Part shown: positions 45,458 through 58,600 of the stretch, piece after piece | Numbering within the stretch: the stretch's first letter is position 1 | Layout: the number at the start of each line of letters is the position of its first letter | Origin: Spironucleus salmonicida | Lineage: Eukaryota; Fornicata; Diplomonadida; Hexamitidae | Assembly: GCA_000497125.2 (NCBI GenBank) | Contig: CM035320.1 | Coordinates: forward strand, 1,633,197-1,697,196 | Reading direction: 5' to 3' | DNA: 64,000 nt | Translations under genes and position numbers: made by a program | The notes under the pieces: generated by a model | Databases searched by the model: none | What the model saw: only the letters and a program-made list of their open reading frames with translations | What the model was told of the DNA's origin: nothing

Positions 45458-47464
45458 ATGGAGATATAAACATATATTTTTTGTTAAAATGAGAGCCTTG
45501 CTAAGTAGCTTAATTTTCCTCATTTTCTCAACATTTAACCTGATTTTTAACCCTAGTATGATACTGTTGTTTACTCAACATTCAATTCAGAAACTATATT
45601 GAGATCCACGTTAAAAAATGAATAATTAGATCTATAAAAGTAATAGATATATAAAATGTGTGGTTAAAACTGCCTATTTGTTTAGAAATTGGACCAGTTA
45701 AAAAACTATAAGGTATTTGAGCCCCTTTATAATGGATTAAATCTAGCTAAAACGGAGTCAACTGTGTTATTACAGCAACCATATTAGATTATATTATTAC
45801 TTAAGTTGAATGAGCAAAATCTATAAAAAATCTAAAAAGTTAGTTAGCTATTTGGTAAGTTATAATTTTTGAATGCTTCTCTATCATCTTCTTTAATTTC
45901 TGAAGAACTGCCGTTAGTAATAATTTCCCCAGAAAAACACAAAAAAGCATAATAAGAATTAATTAATAGTATACTAGAAGCTAGAAAATAGTTTTAGGAC
46001 ATCAAAAATATGTAATTTCCAGAGACAAACGATTCGATGATATAGGCAAATGACGAAGAAATTTCCCCTAAAAAGAAATCAGTTTTAAGCCAGTCACCTA
46101 GTTCGTAAAATAGTTCCAATAAAGCGATGACACCTACACTGGAAGAAAAATAGTCTTAGTTGCCACCTTTATTTTAAGGATCTTATATCTAACATTAATT
46201 ATAAAATAGTGATGTTAAATCACTTTAACATTAAGTGATTTCACCTATATAGGGTTATAAAGAATGTTCATAAAACTCAGAAGTAGATATTTTAGCGGAG
46301 GTAGAAAATAATTTAGACGTGCTGAATAATGAGGAATTATAAGATATTATCAAAGCTAATGAATAATTTTAAAACGAAATTATTAATGATTCTAAGTAAT
46401 CTACTGAGAGTATTATGTTTAGCTAATAGTTGACTAGTTTAAACTAATCTCCAATTAGGATTAATAATAATAGTTAAAGTTAGCTTCCACATTCTCCTTA
46501 TAATGATGTATAGTCTAGATTAAAAGACGTAGAAATAATATTATAAATGAATAATAATTCAACATTATAATAGTCACTTTTTGTGATTCAAGAATTAATA
46601 GATGATATCAGATTAAATAGTTAGCAAGATCCCAAAGTTTAGGAGAATTTGACAGCATATTTTAACTTTTAAAGTTAAGATGTGAAACCTGAGAATGTTA
46701 TATATTTGACAGAGGTAGAACAGATAATAAAAAAGCACTAATTATGCTACTCAGATTCTCTAATAGTATTAAATAGCGCAATAAAACCTACTAGATAATT
46801 AAGAACTAGAATATAACCTCTTCAAAAAATTGGGCTTATGTTAGATGCTAGTTATTACCCAATTGATAAATAAAACCTGACTGGCAAGTAGGATGTTATT
46901 AAAGCACCGAAGGAATCATCACCTATAGTATAAAACAGATTTACATTCCATCATACTCCGTTAAATAATAACAGTTCAAGTCAGTTAAAAGAGAAATAAT
47001 TATCATAAAATACCAAATCTAATGAATATCAGTATCTAGATTATAATCCAGATCATTTATAAGATATGTCGTTAATTGAAGCCCAGACAGTCCGGGCATT
47101 ATAGTAGTTGGGCGATAAATTGGAATATTCTGTAAATGTGAAAGAAGAGGCATTAAAATCTGGAATATCTTTTAATTATGATGATTTATATGAAAATGGG
47201 ATATCATAATCTAAAAATATATCACCGGTAGTCGCTTAAGAATTTAATGATATCAAATCAGAACTACATTTGATTAAGGATCAAGTATCTTAGATTTCGT
47301 AAAAGGTTAAAGACTCTAGTATTGCTGAATCATCATTTTATGAACGATAGAAATATGCACCAACAGTTTAAAGAATTCACGTTCCTGCATATAAAGGTGA
47401 TTCTTTACTAGATAGAGTTCACAAGGCTAGAAAGAATATCTTAGACATAAGATAATCATAATGA
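45458..47464 (+). CDS. Unknown 668-residue Ser/Gln-rich protein
   Basis: The frame from ATG 45458 (MEIQTYIFCQNESLAKQLNF) runs to TGA 47462. The first ~140 residues look globular; the rest is Ser, Asn, Gln and acid-rich with helical stretches (QELINSILEARKQFQDIKNM) and short PxS motifs, probably largely disordered. No domain is recognised. A short overlapping frame (45489-45602) with a signal-like start is on the wrong frame and is likely chance. Function unknown. Confidence 0.74.
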
Positions 47465-47544
47465 TTTTGTTAAATTATTATATGTATTTTATTACATAAA
47501 TTGACATAAACCACACAATATTATTTAAACCACAAATTTTAAAA

Positions 47545-48309
<765 letters not shown>

Positions 48310-48680
48310 TAATATTAATTCAGTATCTAGATTTACTTATACTAGGGTCTATTCTCAAGCTTTACATTAATAATATGTAGTATTTAAAAATATCAACTGT
48401 TCCATTACCTTATGAATTAGGTTCCGACTTTATCTGAATATTGCCTTGGTATAACATACACTAGATATAAGATACATTAGTTTGAAATTCAGTGAAACCA
48501 AATATTAAGTTTTTAATTAATTTAACTAGCTATTTAATTTGATTAATATTTTTATTAGTTATAAAATATTGGCAATATAATTATAAAAAGTTACGAATAT
48601 AATGTATTACTCTATAATCATTAACAATTATTTTTAGCACTAAAAACTATAAAATCATTATAATATCATAAGTATAACAA
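48310..48680. other. AT-rich spacer after TPI
   Basis: A 371-bp stretch with no convincing frame, repeat or RNA gene. It separates TPI from two convergent minus-strand genes. Confidence 0.45.
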
Positions 48681-48866
48681 TCATTTCAATGTATCGCCTG
48701 CTTTTGCCAACGATTTTTCAACACTTTCTAGAAATACTTTAATTTGTTAGTCCAGGTATTACATATTGGATTGCTCTTATTAAAGCTGCATGTCCAGGTA
48801 ATTTAAGGAAACATTTTAGTAATGCATTTGTTAATACAGTAGTTACTTTTTGTCTTGATCAGTCAT
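48681..48866 (-). CDS. Small helical protein, 61 residues
   Basis: This short ATG-to-TGA frame encodes a Gln/Leu/Met-rich helix (MTDQDKKQLLYQQMHYQNVS ... KVFLESVEKSLAKAGDTL), resembling small coiled-coil subunits. The composition is protein-like and the frame fits exactly in the gap before the HTH-like gene on the same strand. A longer antisense frame overlaps it but is less protein-like. Family unknown. Confidence 0.55.
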
Positions 48867-48903
48867 TTTTACAAAATAAATAATATTGTATAATAGTATA
48901 TAA

Positions 48904-49611
48904 TCACATGAGATTTAAAAATTATTACCAATCTAGTTATTTGAGTGATTCATCTTTAAAGCATATAAGATCGGCAGCTGATGGTTTCCTTGATTATGGT
49001 TTTTCTGGCTCTTATAGCTAGTGTTAAATAGAAGTTATTCTTGGAATAACATTATTATGCAAACAGTTTTATATTTATATTACTTTTGATACTTGAACAC
49101 TAAGATCTTCAGATGATTTAATAATCGGCAATTTATCATTGTTTTATTGTGAAATAAGTGGTTTTTAATTTTTATAGTCAGCTTTGGTTGAAAGTTTATA
49201 ATTATCCTTTCTTATTTTTTAGAGACATCTATTGATAGCTTGATGCAGTGACTTATTGTGGATGTTTAAAGCCTTATTTTGTTCTTTGAAAATCCCACTT
49301 ACAAGTTATACTAATGTTTTGTCCGATAAATATAAATTCTACTTGCAACAAATATTTTCAAGCTATGTCTTAAATTCTTTTATATCTGTATAAAACTATT
49401 TAGACCAGGTGTTGTGAAAGTAATCATGGACCTATAATTAAGTAACTTACAGAGCTTATGCAATAGTTGTCCAAATGCCTCTTTTCTCAGAAATACTAAG
49501 TGTTTGTAGGTACTTATATGTGTCGTTTTCAAATTAAATGTTGAGTGAGTAGTTTTTATTTAAATATTCCCTTAAGTACTACGAAAACTGCTCTTTTTAT
49601 TATTAGTCCAT
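48904..49611 (-). CDS. HTH/homeodomain-like protein of unknown family
   Basis: This 235-residue protein has an N-terminal ~90-residue helical module: KEQFSQYLREYLNKNYSLNI, a central SEKRGIWTTIAQALQVTQLQ, then VHDYFHNTWSKQFYTDIKEF. The order helix - (K/R)xxIWxxIAxxL - QVxDYFxNTW - resembles a homeodomain- or Myb-like helix-turn-helix with the third helix carrying WSKQF. I believe similar sequences recur in hexamitid genomes, but I cannot verify this here. The C-terminal half is Gln/Lys/Pro-rich and probably disordered. Could be a DNA-binding regulator or a domesticated element protein. Confidence 0.68.
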
Positions 49612-49770
49612 TTAGTAACTAATTGAGATATACATTTATTATACATAATACTATTTTACTTTAAAAATACTTTATATTACAATTTATATCATAAAATAAT
49701 GGTATTATAACATAATTTAATATTATAATTATTATATAGAAATTATGCTTAATTAATTCCTAAAATTTAA

Positions 49771-50535
49771 ATGTCCTCTCACCAGCTAACCTTTGACCCC
49801 TTATCCATCCACATCCTAGACCGGACGGCCGCTCTCATTCACTTTGCAATTTTATCTAAACATACCAATTCTCTTCACTTTTTCGATTTTAACACATCCC
49901 AGCAGTCGCTGTCTGAAACACGCAAAATACTCCTCAACAACCCAGTAATCTCCTCATTTTTTAACAGTAAATAGATTTTGATTTTGTAAAATTCGTCGCT
50001 GACCATATATCAGCTTTCAGGGCAGCTCAGAGAAGTGGAACTGTCCTTCACGCCACATCAAATTTTTCAAAATTACATCACATCGAAATCCGGTTAGATT
50101 TTCATTTTCAACTCCCAATTCGACATAAATTTAATCGCAAAACTTGCTCTTCCACCACTTCAAGTTTTGCGATTAAACGATCAAATTTTGACCATTTCAC
50201 TCCTTCAGGCTCAGCGGTTCGAAATTCAACCTAACGATTCGCTGAAGGAAATTCTAAATTTGCGTGTGAACTGCAGGGCCGCTACGACCAAAAACGATAA
50301 AATCGTATTCGCGTCTGAGAACAAGATTTATGAATTTGGAACGGAGATTAAAGAAGTGAAAATCGAAGTCGGTGTAAACGTGATGCATTTGGACTGTTTT
50401 GGCGAGCTCAGTGGGAAGTGCTGGTTCCGTGACAAAGAAATCGGCAGTGGATTCGGGAGCGTTGTCAGCTGCTGCGAGGGAGTGGATTGCTAGATTTTCG
50501 GGTTTTAGAGCTGGGAACTCGGCATTTGGTGGTGA
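49771..50535 (+). CDS. Unknown beta-rich protein, possibly WD-like propeller
   Basis: This 254-residue frame is GC-richer than its surroundings and uses CAG for Gln more often. It has regular strand-turn segments (SLHFFDFNTSQQSLSET, QILILQNSSLTIYQLSGQLR, QVLRLNDQILTISLLQAQR, DKIVFASENKIYEFG), a beta-propeller-like rhythm, but no WD40 signature. C-terminal Cys residues cluster (CRAA, CFGELSGKC, CCEGVDC). Divergent from the HTH-like gene, with 159 bp between starts. Confidence 0.72.
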
Positions 50536-50925
50536 TGTGAAGAATGAAATTAATTATAAATATCGCTCAGGATAATTATTAAGAGAAATAAACTTTCTGG
50601 GTCTTTGGTCTATTGAATTAGTTTAAGTTAGCATATGTACTTAAAACGACTTGATACGTAGTTTTAAGACGTATAATAGAAGAACATAATTGAAGTTGAA
50701 TGACTAAGTTCAAAGAATACAATTACATTTTTTGTTATGAAATATAATGTATGAATAATTTGTATGATGGTTTGATAAAGACCAGTTAATTTAGTTATAA
50801 AAATATTAAAGTAACTTTATTTACACTTTTATTACATAGTAATAATTAAGTACGATAAATAGCGAGTATTATCATGTAAGTCATGATAATAATCGATAGA
50901 GATGAGTATTTATATTGAATTCTGA
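50536..50925. other. AT-rich spacer between convergent genes
   Basis: A 390-bp stretch with one 36-codon plus-strand frame (50544-50654) that is not convincing. No repeats or RNA genes recognised. Confidence 0.4.
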
Positions 50926-51375
50926 TCACTTGAACTTTTCAATTATACAACTGGCCCAGTCGCTGAGATAGTCTTCAAGACTTTCCTTAGATGCTCTGTC
51001 AAATTTATACAGTTAGATCATTCTCTATCCACCTAACTTCATAAATATATTATCGGCATCAATTGCAGCATAATTATGCTTTTCATGGCGCGAGCTTCCA
51101 ATGCCAAAAACAGCATATTTTTTGCCATTGAAGTTATTGATAAATTCTTCTGATTCTGCAAAAAAATTCATTCCTCTGTTGGCAGAAGATGGGTGATCAC
51201 CGTCAAAAAATGTAGATGTTAAGTATACAAAATCTGAGTTTACTTAAGCAGGCATAATATCTTTAGTAGAAATTGGCTCAGATATGGATATATTCTTAGC
51301 TTTAAGTAGGCTGAATAAACTACCTGCAACGGTTTTAGTTTGACCTTTTTCCGTGGAATAAATAATTTGAAGCAT
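50926..51375 (-). CDS. Flavodoxin-domain protein
   Basis: This 149-residue single-domain protein begins MLQIIYSTEKGQTKTVAGSL, the flavodoxin phosphate-binding loop (usual (S/T)xTGxT; here STEKGQT). It continues with VYLTSTFFDGDHPSSANR (the loop beside the FMN ring) and YAVFGIGSSRHEKH (third flavodoxin strand-loop). This is close to the FMN domain of diflavin reductases (sulfite reductase/nitric oxide synthase type) rather than bacterial flavodoxins. It likely carries electrons in a small flavin system; partners are not identified. The gene is alone on its strand. Confidence 0.88.
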
Positions 51376-51759
51376 TCTAATTTTGTATACTTCTTATATG
51401 ATATTTAATTTTGAAAATAATATTCAAAATAAAGAGTATAATCAAACAATATATACACCTGAAAATCTTTGAATGAATTATTTATACTATAAATATGAAC
51501 TAGATTAGGTGAATAAACTGTAACGATAAAGGATCAAAACTCTCAAAACCTTACAAAAATAAAATATAGTATCTAAAAATATCAATAACTATAAACTAAT
51601 TATAAATTAACTTTTTTGAATAATTATTTTTAAAATAAATAAAATATACAGATAAGCAGTAATAAAAGATTAAGAATCAAAACCAACTTATAAATAAGTG
51701 ATATCAGCTCTATAAAAATAAGATGCTTTAGGAGAATACTCAAAAGAGGTGATCAAAAT
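51376..51759. other. Promoter region between divergent genes
   Basis: A 384-bp AT-rich stretch between the divergent flavodoxin and 156-residue genes. No gene, repeat or RNA recognised. It must hold the promoters of both neighbours. Confidence 0.4.
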
Positions 51760-52230
51760 ATGGATGGACTTCCAAAAAGTCCGGGCGCCGATGGCGACCA
51801 TTAAAGTAAAGTAAACTTCAGTCAAACCAATTATAATAATATGCAATTCTCTTTATTAAAGTTTGAAGAGGATAGTAATAATACTAAGTTTGGTCATTAT
51901 AGTAAAATATTAATAGCAAGATATATTTCTTTAGAATTAATAGATAGACTATTGTATGACATGGTCGAATAAGTTGTAGCATTATCAGAGTACTGTTTTA
52001 AGGGTGACGTTAGATTGTACAATACGATGATTATTTTAGACACGATTCTGTAAGAGCACTAATCAACGTCATCTAAAGTATGTAAGATTTATTTATAAGA
52101 ATTAATTAATAAAGTTTTGAAAAATAATAAACGAAAAGATCTCATTAAATTAGTTGAGAATCTATTTTAGATAGTAACTAAAACGTTAACATGGGGTGGA
52201 ATGTGCACACATTTATTTTTTTAATTTTGA
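51760..52230 (+). CDS. Unknown 156-residue protein
   Basis: The last convincing gene before the repeat region. The N-terminus MDGLPKSPGADGDHQSKVNF is followed by a helical domain (LIARYISLELIDRLLYDMVEQ; VRLYNTMIILDTILQEHQS; KVCKIYLQELINKVLKNNKR) and a C-terminal hydrophobic stretch ending GGMCTHLFFQF. No known family recognised. A long antisense frame overlaps it and is probably spurious. Confidence 0.7.
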
Positions 52231-53999
52231 TTTTGTGCGTTAGATATATTTTCTATTTCCCGCTGTATTTGAAATAAATATAACCGATATTTATGATCTA
52301 TTTTAATTTATTCGAATCTTGAGAAATTATTATAATTATTAAAAATAAATATTAATAGTGGGTAAAATGATGTATAATCCATCGGAAAACACGGCACTTA
52401 TTGGCGGTACAACTGGCCCCCAATCTCTAAAGAGATCGATAGTACAACCGATACCGCTTTATTTGCTATTCTGTTGATATTTTTTTAAATCAATCTTTGA
52501 TATTGATAAAGCTGCAAATATTTATAGATTATAAAATATTGTTGCATGCGATTTTTTAGTTTGATTAACGATCACATGGGAATTTATGGGGGCGCACCAT
52601 TCTCCTAACTGCTGCATCTTATTTAAATTGACTGAGCAGAATAGAATTTGAATTAGAATTATAACACTCAACCCACAATCTTCATTCCGCACCAGCCTGC
52701 AGTTCATCGGCACTCAGGCTGGTGCTCAACCACATATCATAGAATCGGTAAACCGTTAAAGACCACCTGGTATCCTAATGCAATAAGTGCTCCCATCATC
52801 CGCATACCAGCACTGACTCACACCAATCAGGCAGCAGGTGCACCTGATAGTTGGCATGGAACTGCTACATTGGACTGGATACCTTTCACATTGAGCAGAA
52901 TTAAGAGCGAACCCCACCCCACCTAAACTAATATGCTGCTCTCCCAGCGATCTTCAGGCGAGCACTGTTATTTTGATGCATATCAGGACGCCTGAGCTGC
53001 TGCCTCCGGTTCATGCTAACAGTGGGGCATGCACAGATAAACTACGGTTGACTCGAATATGAGATAGGTGTATAGAATATAATGCATAAATATATAATAT
53101 AATTTAGAGAATGCAGAATATATACTATTTACACTTTAGCACTGAGCCTATATTGGTTATGCCCAGAGGATATATATGATAATAGATATACTAGGCTAGC
53201 ACGCACTAGTGAAATACTAAGTTCGGTAAGTTAGTTAGCTAGCGTCCTCAAGCAGCTAGTTGCTAGCTAGCAAGAGCTTGGGTAAGATTAAAGCACGAAT
53301 GAAGAGCTACCTTTAATGGTACGGTAAGGATCCCCATCTGCCGCATTATACTATACCCCAATAGAAGCATATCGGAATATATTCTATTAGACGAATTTGT
53401 ATATAACGAGGTTAGGGAGTATATTGCTAGCCTAAACTATTTATAATAGTATTTAGTATGAATATATCTAGTTATAATAATATCAAAACACAAAGATACT
53501 GTGTTCGAAAAAGCAATCTAATACAGCGACGGAGAAGGGAAAGTTAATCAGAAAGTCAAAAACAAGAGATTAAAATTGCATATGGATATCATACCCAGAG
53601 CGAGCATACTATAGTTTAGCTTTTGATGGGTTCGATGGATATGAAAACTTGCGTATAGAGCTAATCGTTCTATTTCGCTACAGCATTACTGGTAGGTTTT
53701 AGGCATCAAATGTATTGCAAGCACCTATTTCGTTAAGTACAAGACGATGCCTCGGTTGCCAATAAGTTTTGATATTGGGTCCTACATTCTTGGGCATGGA
53801 AGCACAATATTGGACTTAGTGTATTCTGCTATAAAATAACACTTTCGGTACAATATTGGTACTAAATTATTATAGTAGTAATACTAGCAGTAATTCTATA
53901 TTACCTTCCACATATCAATATCACATATATTTAATATATGGGTAGAACTTAGCGAAGCGGATATGCTAGATGGGGAGTATGGTTCTGCCAGTAGGCACT
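52231..53999. other. Gene-poor transition region with mixed base composition
   Basis: Between the last clear gene and the satellite array. From about 52540 the base composition rises from very AT-rich to nearly balanced. A 36-codon plus-strand frame (52367-52477) ends at TGA but stays open in frame for another ~30 codons; it shows no known features. Short direct and inverted GCTAGC-type motifs occur near 53180-53280. No convincing gene, tRNA or rRNA was seen. Confidence 0.5.
52689..52725. repeat. Perfect 11-bp inverted repeat
   Basis: GCACCAGCCTG at 52689-52699 is followed after 15 bases by its exact reverse complement CAGGCTGGTGC at 52715-52725. It could form a stem-loop or be a protein site or element end; no element was delimited around it. 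Confidence 0.7.
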
Positions 54000-54594
54000 T
54001 AGCACGCCTGTAAGAATAAATGGCTGGGAAGTTTGGACATAAAGGTATCAGCTGGCTTTCTAATGTTTGCTTTAGCCGGTGGCGAGGATAGCGCTAGCTG
54101 GTGGTCAGGATCCAGCGAGGTAGCAGCAATAACGTAATTTATCGAGAGCAGGGTTGAACTTATGCTAGCTTAGGACTTCCACATTTTGGTGCTACGAGGC
54201 TGAGTCGATGCTGTTGGCATACTGAATAATGGTTTACTCTTCATATTTGGCATAGGTGGCTGCTACTGAACTGGGTACCACCAGTACTGGTACCCCAAGT
54301 AGTTCCATAGACAGCACCAAGGCAGGCGTGAGTGGTACTGGGATAGTGCTGGATGATTATACAATACTATAGTATATATAGTAATATCTTAATTGGAGTT
54401 TAGTAGTATATATGCATTGGGAGTGGTGCCTATAAGGATATTTAGCATATTACTATTGTATTTATAGAATATACTACTATGCTTACTAATATATATTCAC
54501 TTATGAGCCCAGGTGCACAGTAGCCTAAGAAGGCTATTCTTACTAGTAATGCAAGCACAGGCTATGCCGAATACTGTTTGTATATTCTATCTTT

Positions 54595-54933
54595 AATACC
54601 CGGATGCTGCATAATCTATCAAAAATGATACTCTGCAGTCTCACTCGGTATGCTGCTTAAGACCGAAGCATAGGGATAGATGAGTTTTAGCTTGTAACGA
54701 CGACTCGCAGGATGAGTTTTACCAAAGCGAGGTCAGCGAGAGTGTGGCTATCAGGGTGACGAGATGGCGCTAGCTGGTGGTCAGGACCCAGCGAGGTAGC
54801 AATATCATAATTTAGCAAGAATAGGGTTGGACTTATGCTAGCTTAGGCCTTCCACATTTTGGTGCTACGACCCTGAGTTGCGGCTGTTGGCATACTGAAT
54901 AATGGTTTACTCTTCATATTTGGCATAGGTGGC
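54595..54933. repeat. Satellite unit B, first full copy
   Basis: Unit B begins AATACCCG and includes the motif CGCTAGCTGGTGGTCAGGA. Full or partial copies start at 54595, 56295, 58000, 59015, 59688, 60701, 61716 and 63761 (the last cut by the window end). B is more GC-balanced than A and always lies between two A units. Copies from 59015 on are especially alike. Confidence 0.9.
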
Positions 54934-55275
54934 TGCTAGTGAAGTGGGTACCACTAGTACGGTACCCCAAGTAGTTCCATAGACAGCACCAAGGCAGGCG
55001 TGAGTGGTACTGGGATAGTGCTTGATGAGTATGCAATACTATAGTATATATAGTAATAGCTTAATTGGAGTTTAGTAGTATATATGCATTGGGAGTGGTG
55101 CTTGTAAGGATATTTAGTATATACTATTGTATTTATATAATATACTACTATGCTTACTAATATATATTCACTTATGAGCCCAGGTGCACAGTACACTAGG
55201 AAGGGTATTCTTACCTGTAGAGTACAAGCACAGGCTATGCCGAAGACTGTTTGTATTCTATCTTTAATAACTATC

Positions 55276-55620
55276 TGCTACTGAAGTGGGTACCACTAGT
55301 ACTGGTACCCCAAGTATTTCCATAGATAGTGCTAAGGTAGGCATGAGTGGTACTGGCATAGTGCTTGATGACAATGCAATACTATAGTATATATAGTAAT
55401 ATCTTAATTGGAGTTTAGTAGTATATATGCATTGGGAGTGGTGCTTGTAAGGATATTTAGTATATACTATTGTATTTATATAATATACTACTATGCTTAC
55501 TAATATATATTCACTTATGAGCCCAGGTGCACAGTACACTAGGAAGGGTATTCTTACCTGTAGAGTACAAGCACAGGCTATGCCGAAGACTGTTTGTATA
55601 TTCTATCTTTAATAACTATC
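55276..55620. repeat. Satellite unit A, example copy
   Basis: A typical 345-bp unit A. The first third is GC-balanced and carries the hairpin-forming GGGTACCA...TGGTACCC element; the middle is a run of TATA-rich short palindromes such as CTATAGTATATATAG; the end has the CAGGTGCACAGTA and GGCTATGCCGAAGACTG blocks. On the minus strand most copies carry an open frame starting MYCAPGLISEY, but lengths between copies vary by amounts not divisible by three, so it is not maintained as a gene. Confidence 0.85.
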
Positions 55621-58600
55621 TGCTACTGAAGTGGGCACCACTAGTACTGGTACCCCAAGTATTTCCATAGATAGCACCAAGGCAGGCGTGAGTGGTACTG
55701 GGATAGTGCTTGATGAGTATACAATACTATAGTATATATAGTAATATCTTAATTGGAGTTTAGTAGTATATATGCATTGGGAGTGGTGCTTGTAAGGATA
55801 TTTAGTATATACTATTGTATTTATATAATATACTACTATGCTTACTAATATATATTCACTTATGAGCCCAGGTACAAAGTACACTAGGAAGGGTATTCTC
55901 ACTAGTAATGCAAGCACAGGCTATGCCGAAGACTGCATGTATTTTATCTTTAATAACTATCTGCTACTGAAGTGGGCACCACTAGTACTGGACCCCAAGT
56001 AGTTCCATAGATAGCACCAAGGCAGGCGTGAGTGGTACTGGGATAGTGATTGATGAGTATACAATACTATAGTATATATAGTAATATCTTAATTGGAGTT
56101 TAGTAGTATATATGCATTGGGAGTGGTGCTTGTAAGGATATTTAGTATATACTATTGTATTTATATAATATACTACTATGCTTACTAATATATATTCACT
56201 TATGAGCCCAGGTACAAAGTAGCACTAGGAAGGGTATTCTTACCTGTAGAGTACAAGCACAGGCTATGCCGAAGACTGCTTGTATTTTATCTTTAATACC
56301 CGCATGATGCATAATCTATCAAACATGATACTCTGCAGTCTCACCCGGTATGCTGCTTAAGACAGAAGCATAGGGATGGATGAGTTTTAAATGGTAACGA
56401 CGACTCGCAGGATGAGTTTTGCCAAAGCGAGGTCAGCGAGAGTGTGGCTATCAGGGTGACGAGATAGCGCTAGCTGGTGGTCAGGACCCAGCGAGGTAGC
56501 AATATCATAATTTATTAAGAACAGGACTGACCTTATGCTAGCTTAGGCCTTCCACATTTTGGTGCTACGAGCCTGAGTCGATGCTGTTGGCATAGTGTAT
56601 AATGGCTTAACCTTCATATTTGGCATAGCTGGCTGCTACTGAAGTGGGTACCACTAGTACTGCTACCCCAAGTAGTTCCATAGACAGCACCAAGGCAGGC
56701 GTGAGTGGTACTGGGATAGTGCTTGATGAGTATGCAATACTATAGTATATATAGTAATAGCTTAATTGGAGTTTAGTAGTATATATGCATTGGGAGTGGT
56801 GCCTATAAGGATATTTAGTATATTACTATTGTATTTATATAATATACTACTATGCTTACTAATATATATTCACTTATGAGCCCAGGTACACAGTAGCACT
56901 AGGAAGGGTATTCTTACCTGTAGAGTACAAGCACAGGCTATGCCGAAGACTGCTTGTATTTTATCTTTAATAACTATCTGCTACTGAAGTGGGTACCACT
57001 AGTACTGGTACCCCAAGTATTTCCATAGATAGTGCTAAGGCAGGCGTGAGTGGTACTGGGATAGTGCTTGATGACAATGCAATACTATAGTATATATAGT
57101 AATATCTTAATTGGAGTTTAGTAGTATATATGCATTGGGAGTGGTGCTTGTAAGGATATTTAGTATATACTATTGTATTTATATAATATACTACTATGCT
57201 TACTAATATATATTCACTTATGAGCCCAGGTGCACAGTACACTAGGAAGGGTATTCTTACCTGTAGAGTACAAGCACAGGCTATGCCGAAGACTGTTTGT
57301 ATATTCTATCTTTAATAACTATCTGCTACTGAAGTGGGTACCACTAGTACTGGTACCCCAAGTATTTCCATAGATAGTGCTAAGGCAGGCGTGAGTGGTA
57401 CTGGGATAGTGCTTGATGACAATGCAATACTATAGTATATATAGTAATATCTTAATTGGAGTTTAGTAGTATATATGCATTGGGAGTGGTGCTTGTAAGG
57501 ATATTTAGTATATACTATTGTACTTATATAATATACTACTATGCTTACTAATACATATTCACTTATGAGCCCAGGTGCACAGTACACTAGGAAGGGTATT
57601 CTTACCTGTAGAGTACAAGCACAGGCTATGCCGAAGACTGTTTGTATTCTATCTTTAATAACTATCTGCTACTGAAGTGGGCACCACTAGTACTGGTACC
57701 CCAAGTATTTCCATAGATAGTGCTAAGGCAGGCGTGAGTGGTACTGGGATAGTGCTTGATGACAATGCAATACTATAGTATATATAGTAATATCTTAATT
57801 GGAGTTTAGTAGTATATATGCATTGGGAGTGGTGCTTGTAAGGATATTTAGTATATACTATTGTACTTATAGAATATACTACTATGCTTACTAATATATA
57901 TTCACTTATGAGCCCAGGTGCACAGTAGCCTAAGAAGGCTATTCTTACTAGTAATGCAAGCACAGGCTATGCCGAATACTGTTTGTATATTCTATCTTTA
58001 ATACCCGGATGCTGCATAATCTATCAAAAATGATACTCTGCAGTCTCACTCGGTATGCTGCTTAAGACCGAAGCATAGGGATAGATGAGTTTTAGCTTGT
58101 AACGACGACTCGCAGGATGAGTTTTACCAAAGCGAGGTCAGCGAGAGTGTGGCTATCAGGGTGACGAGATGGCGCTAGCTGGTGTTCAGGACCCAGCGAG
58201 GTAGCAATACCGTAATTTATTAAGAACAGGACTGACCTTATGCTAGCTTAGGCCTTCCACATTTTGGTGCTACGAGCCTGAGTCGATGCTGTTGGCATAG
58301 TGTATAATGGCTTAACCTTCATATTTGGCATAGCTGGCTGCTACTGAACTGGGTACCACTAGTACTGCTACCCCAAGTAGTTCCATAGACAGCACCAAGG
58401 CAGGCGTGAGTGGTACTGGGATAGTGATTGATGACAATGCAATACTATAGTATATATAGTAATAGCTTAATTGGAGTTTAGTAGTATAGATGCATTGGGA
58501 GTGGTGCTTGTAAGGATATTTAGTATATACTATTGTACTTATAGAATATACTACTATGCTTACTAATATATATTCACTTATGAGCCCAGGTGCACAGTAC

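Noticed and set aside
45489-45602. 37-codon frame with a signal-peptide-like start
   Set aside because: It overlaps the start of the 668-residue gene in another frame and has nothing after the hydrophobic stretch.
48689-49096. Plus-strand frame of 135 codons
   Set aside because: It overlaps the 61-residue and HTH-like minus-strand genes, which have better protein features.
52075-52713. Minus-strand frame of about 213 codons
   Set aside because: It runs antisense through the 156-residue gene and AT-rich spacer, with no domain; TGA-only stops make such length likely by chance.
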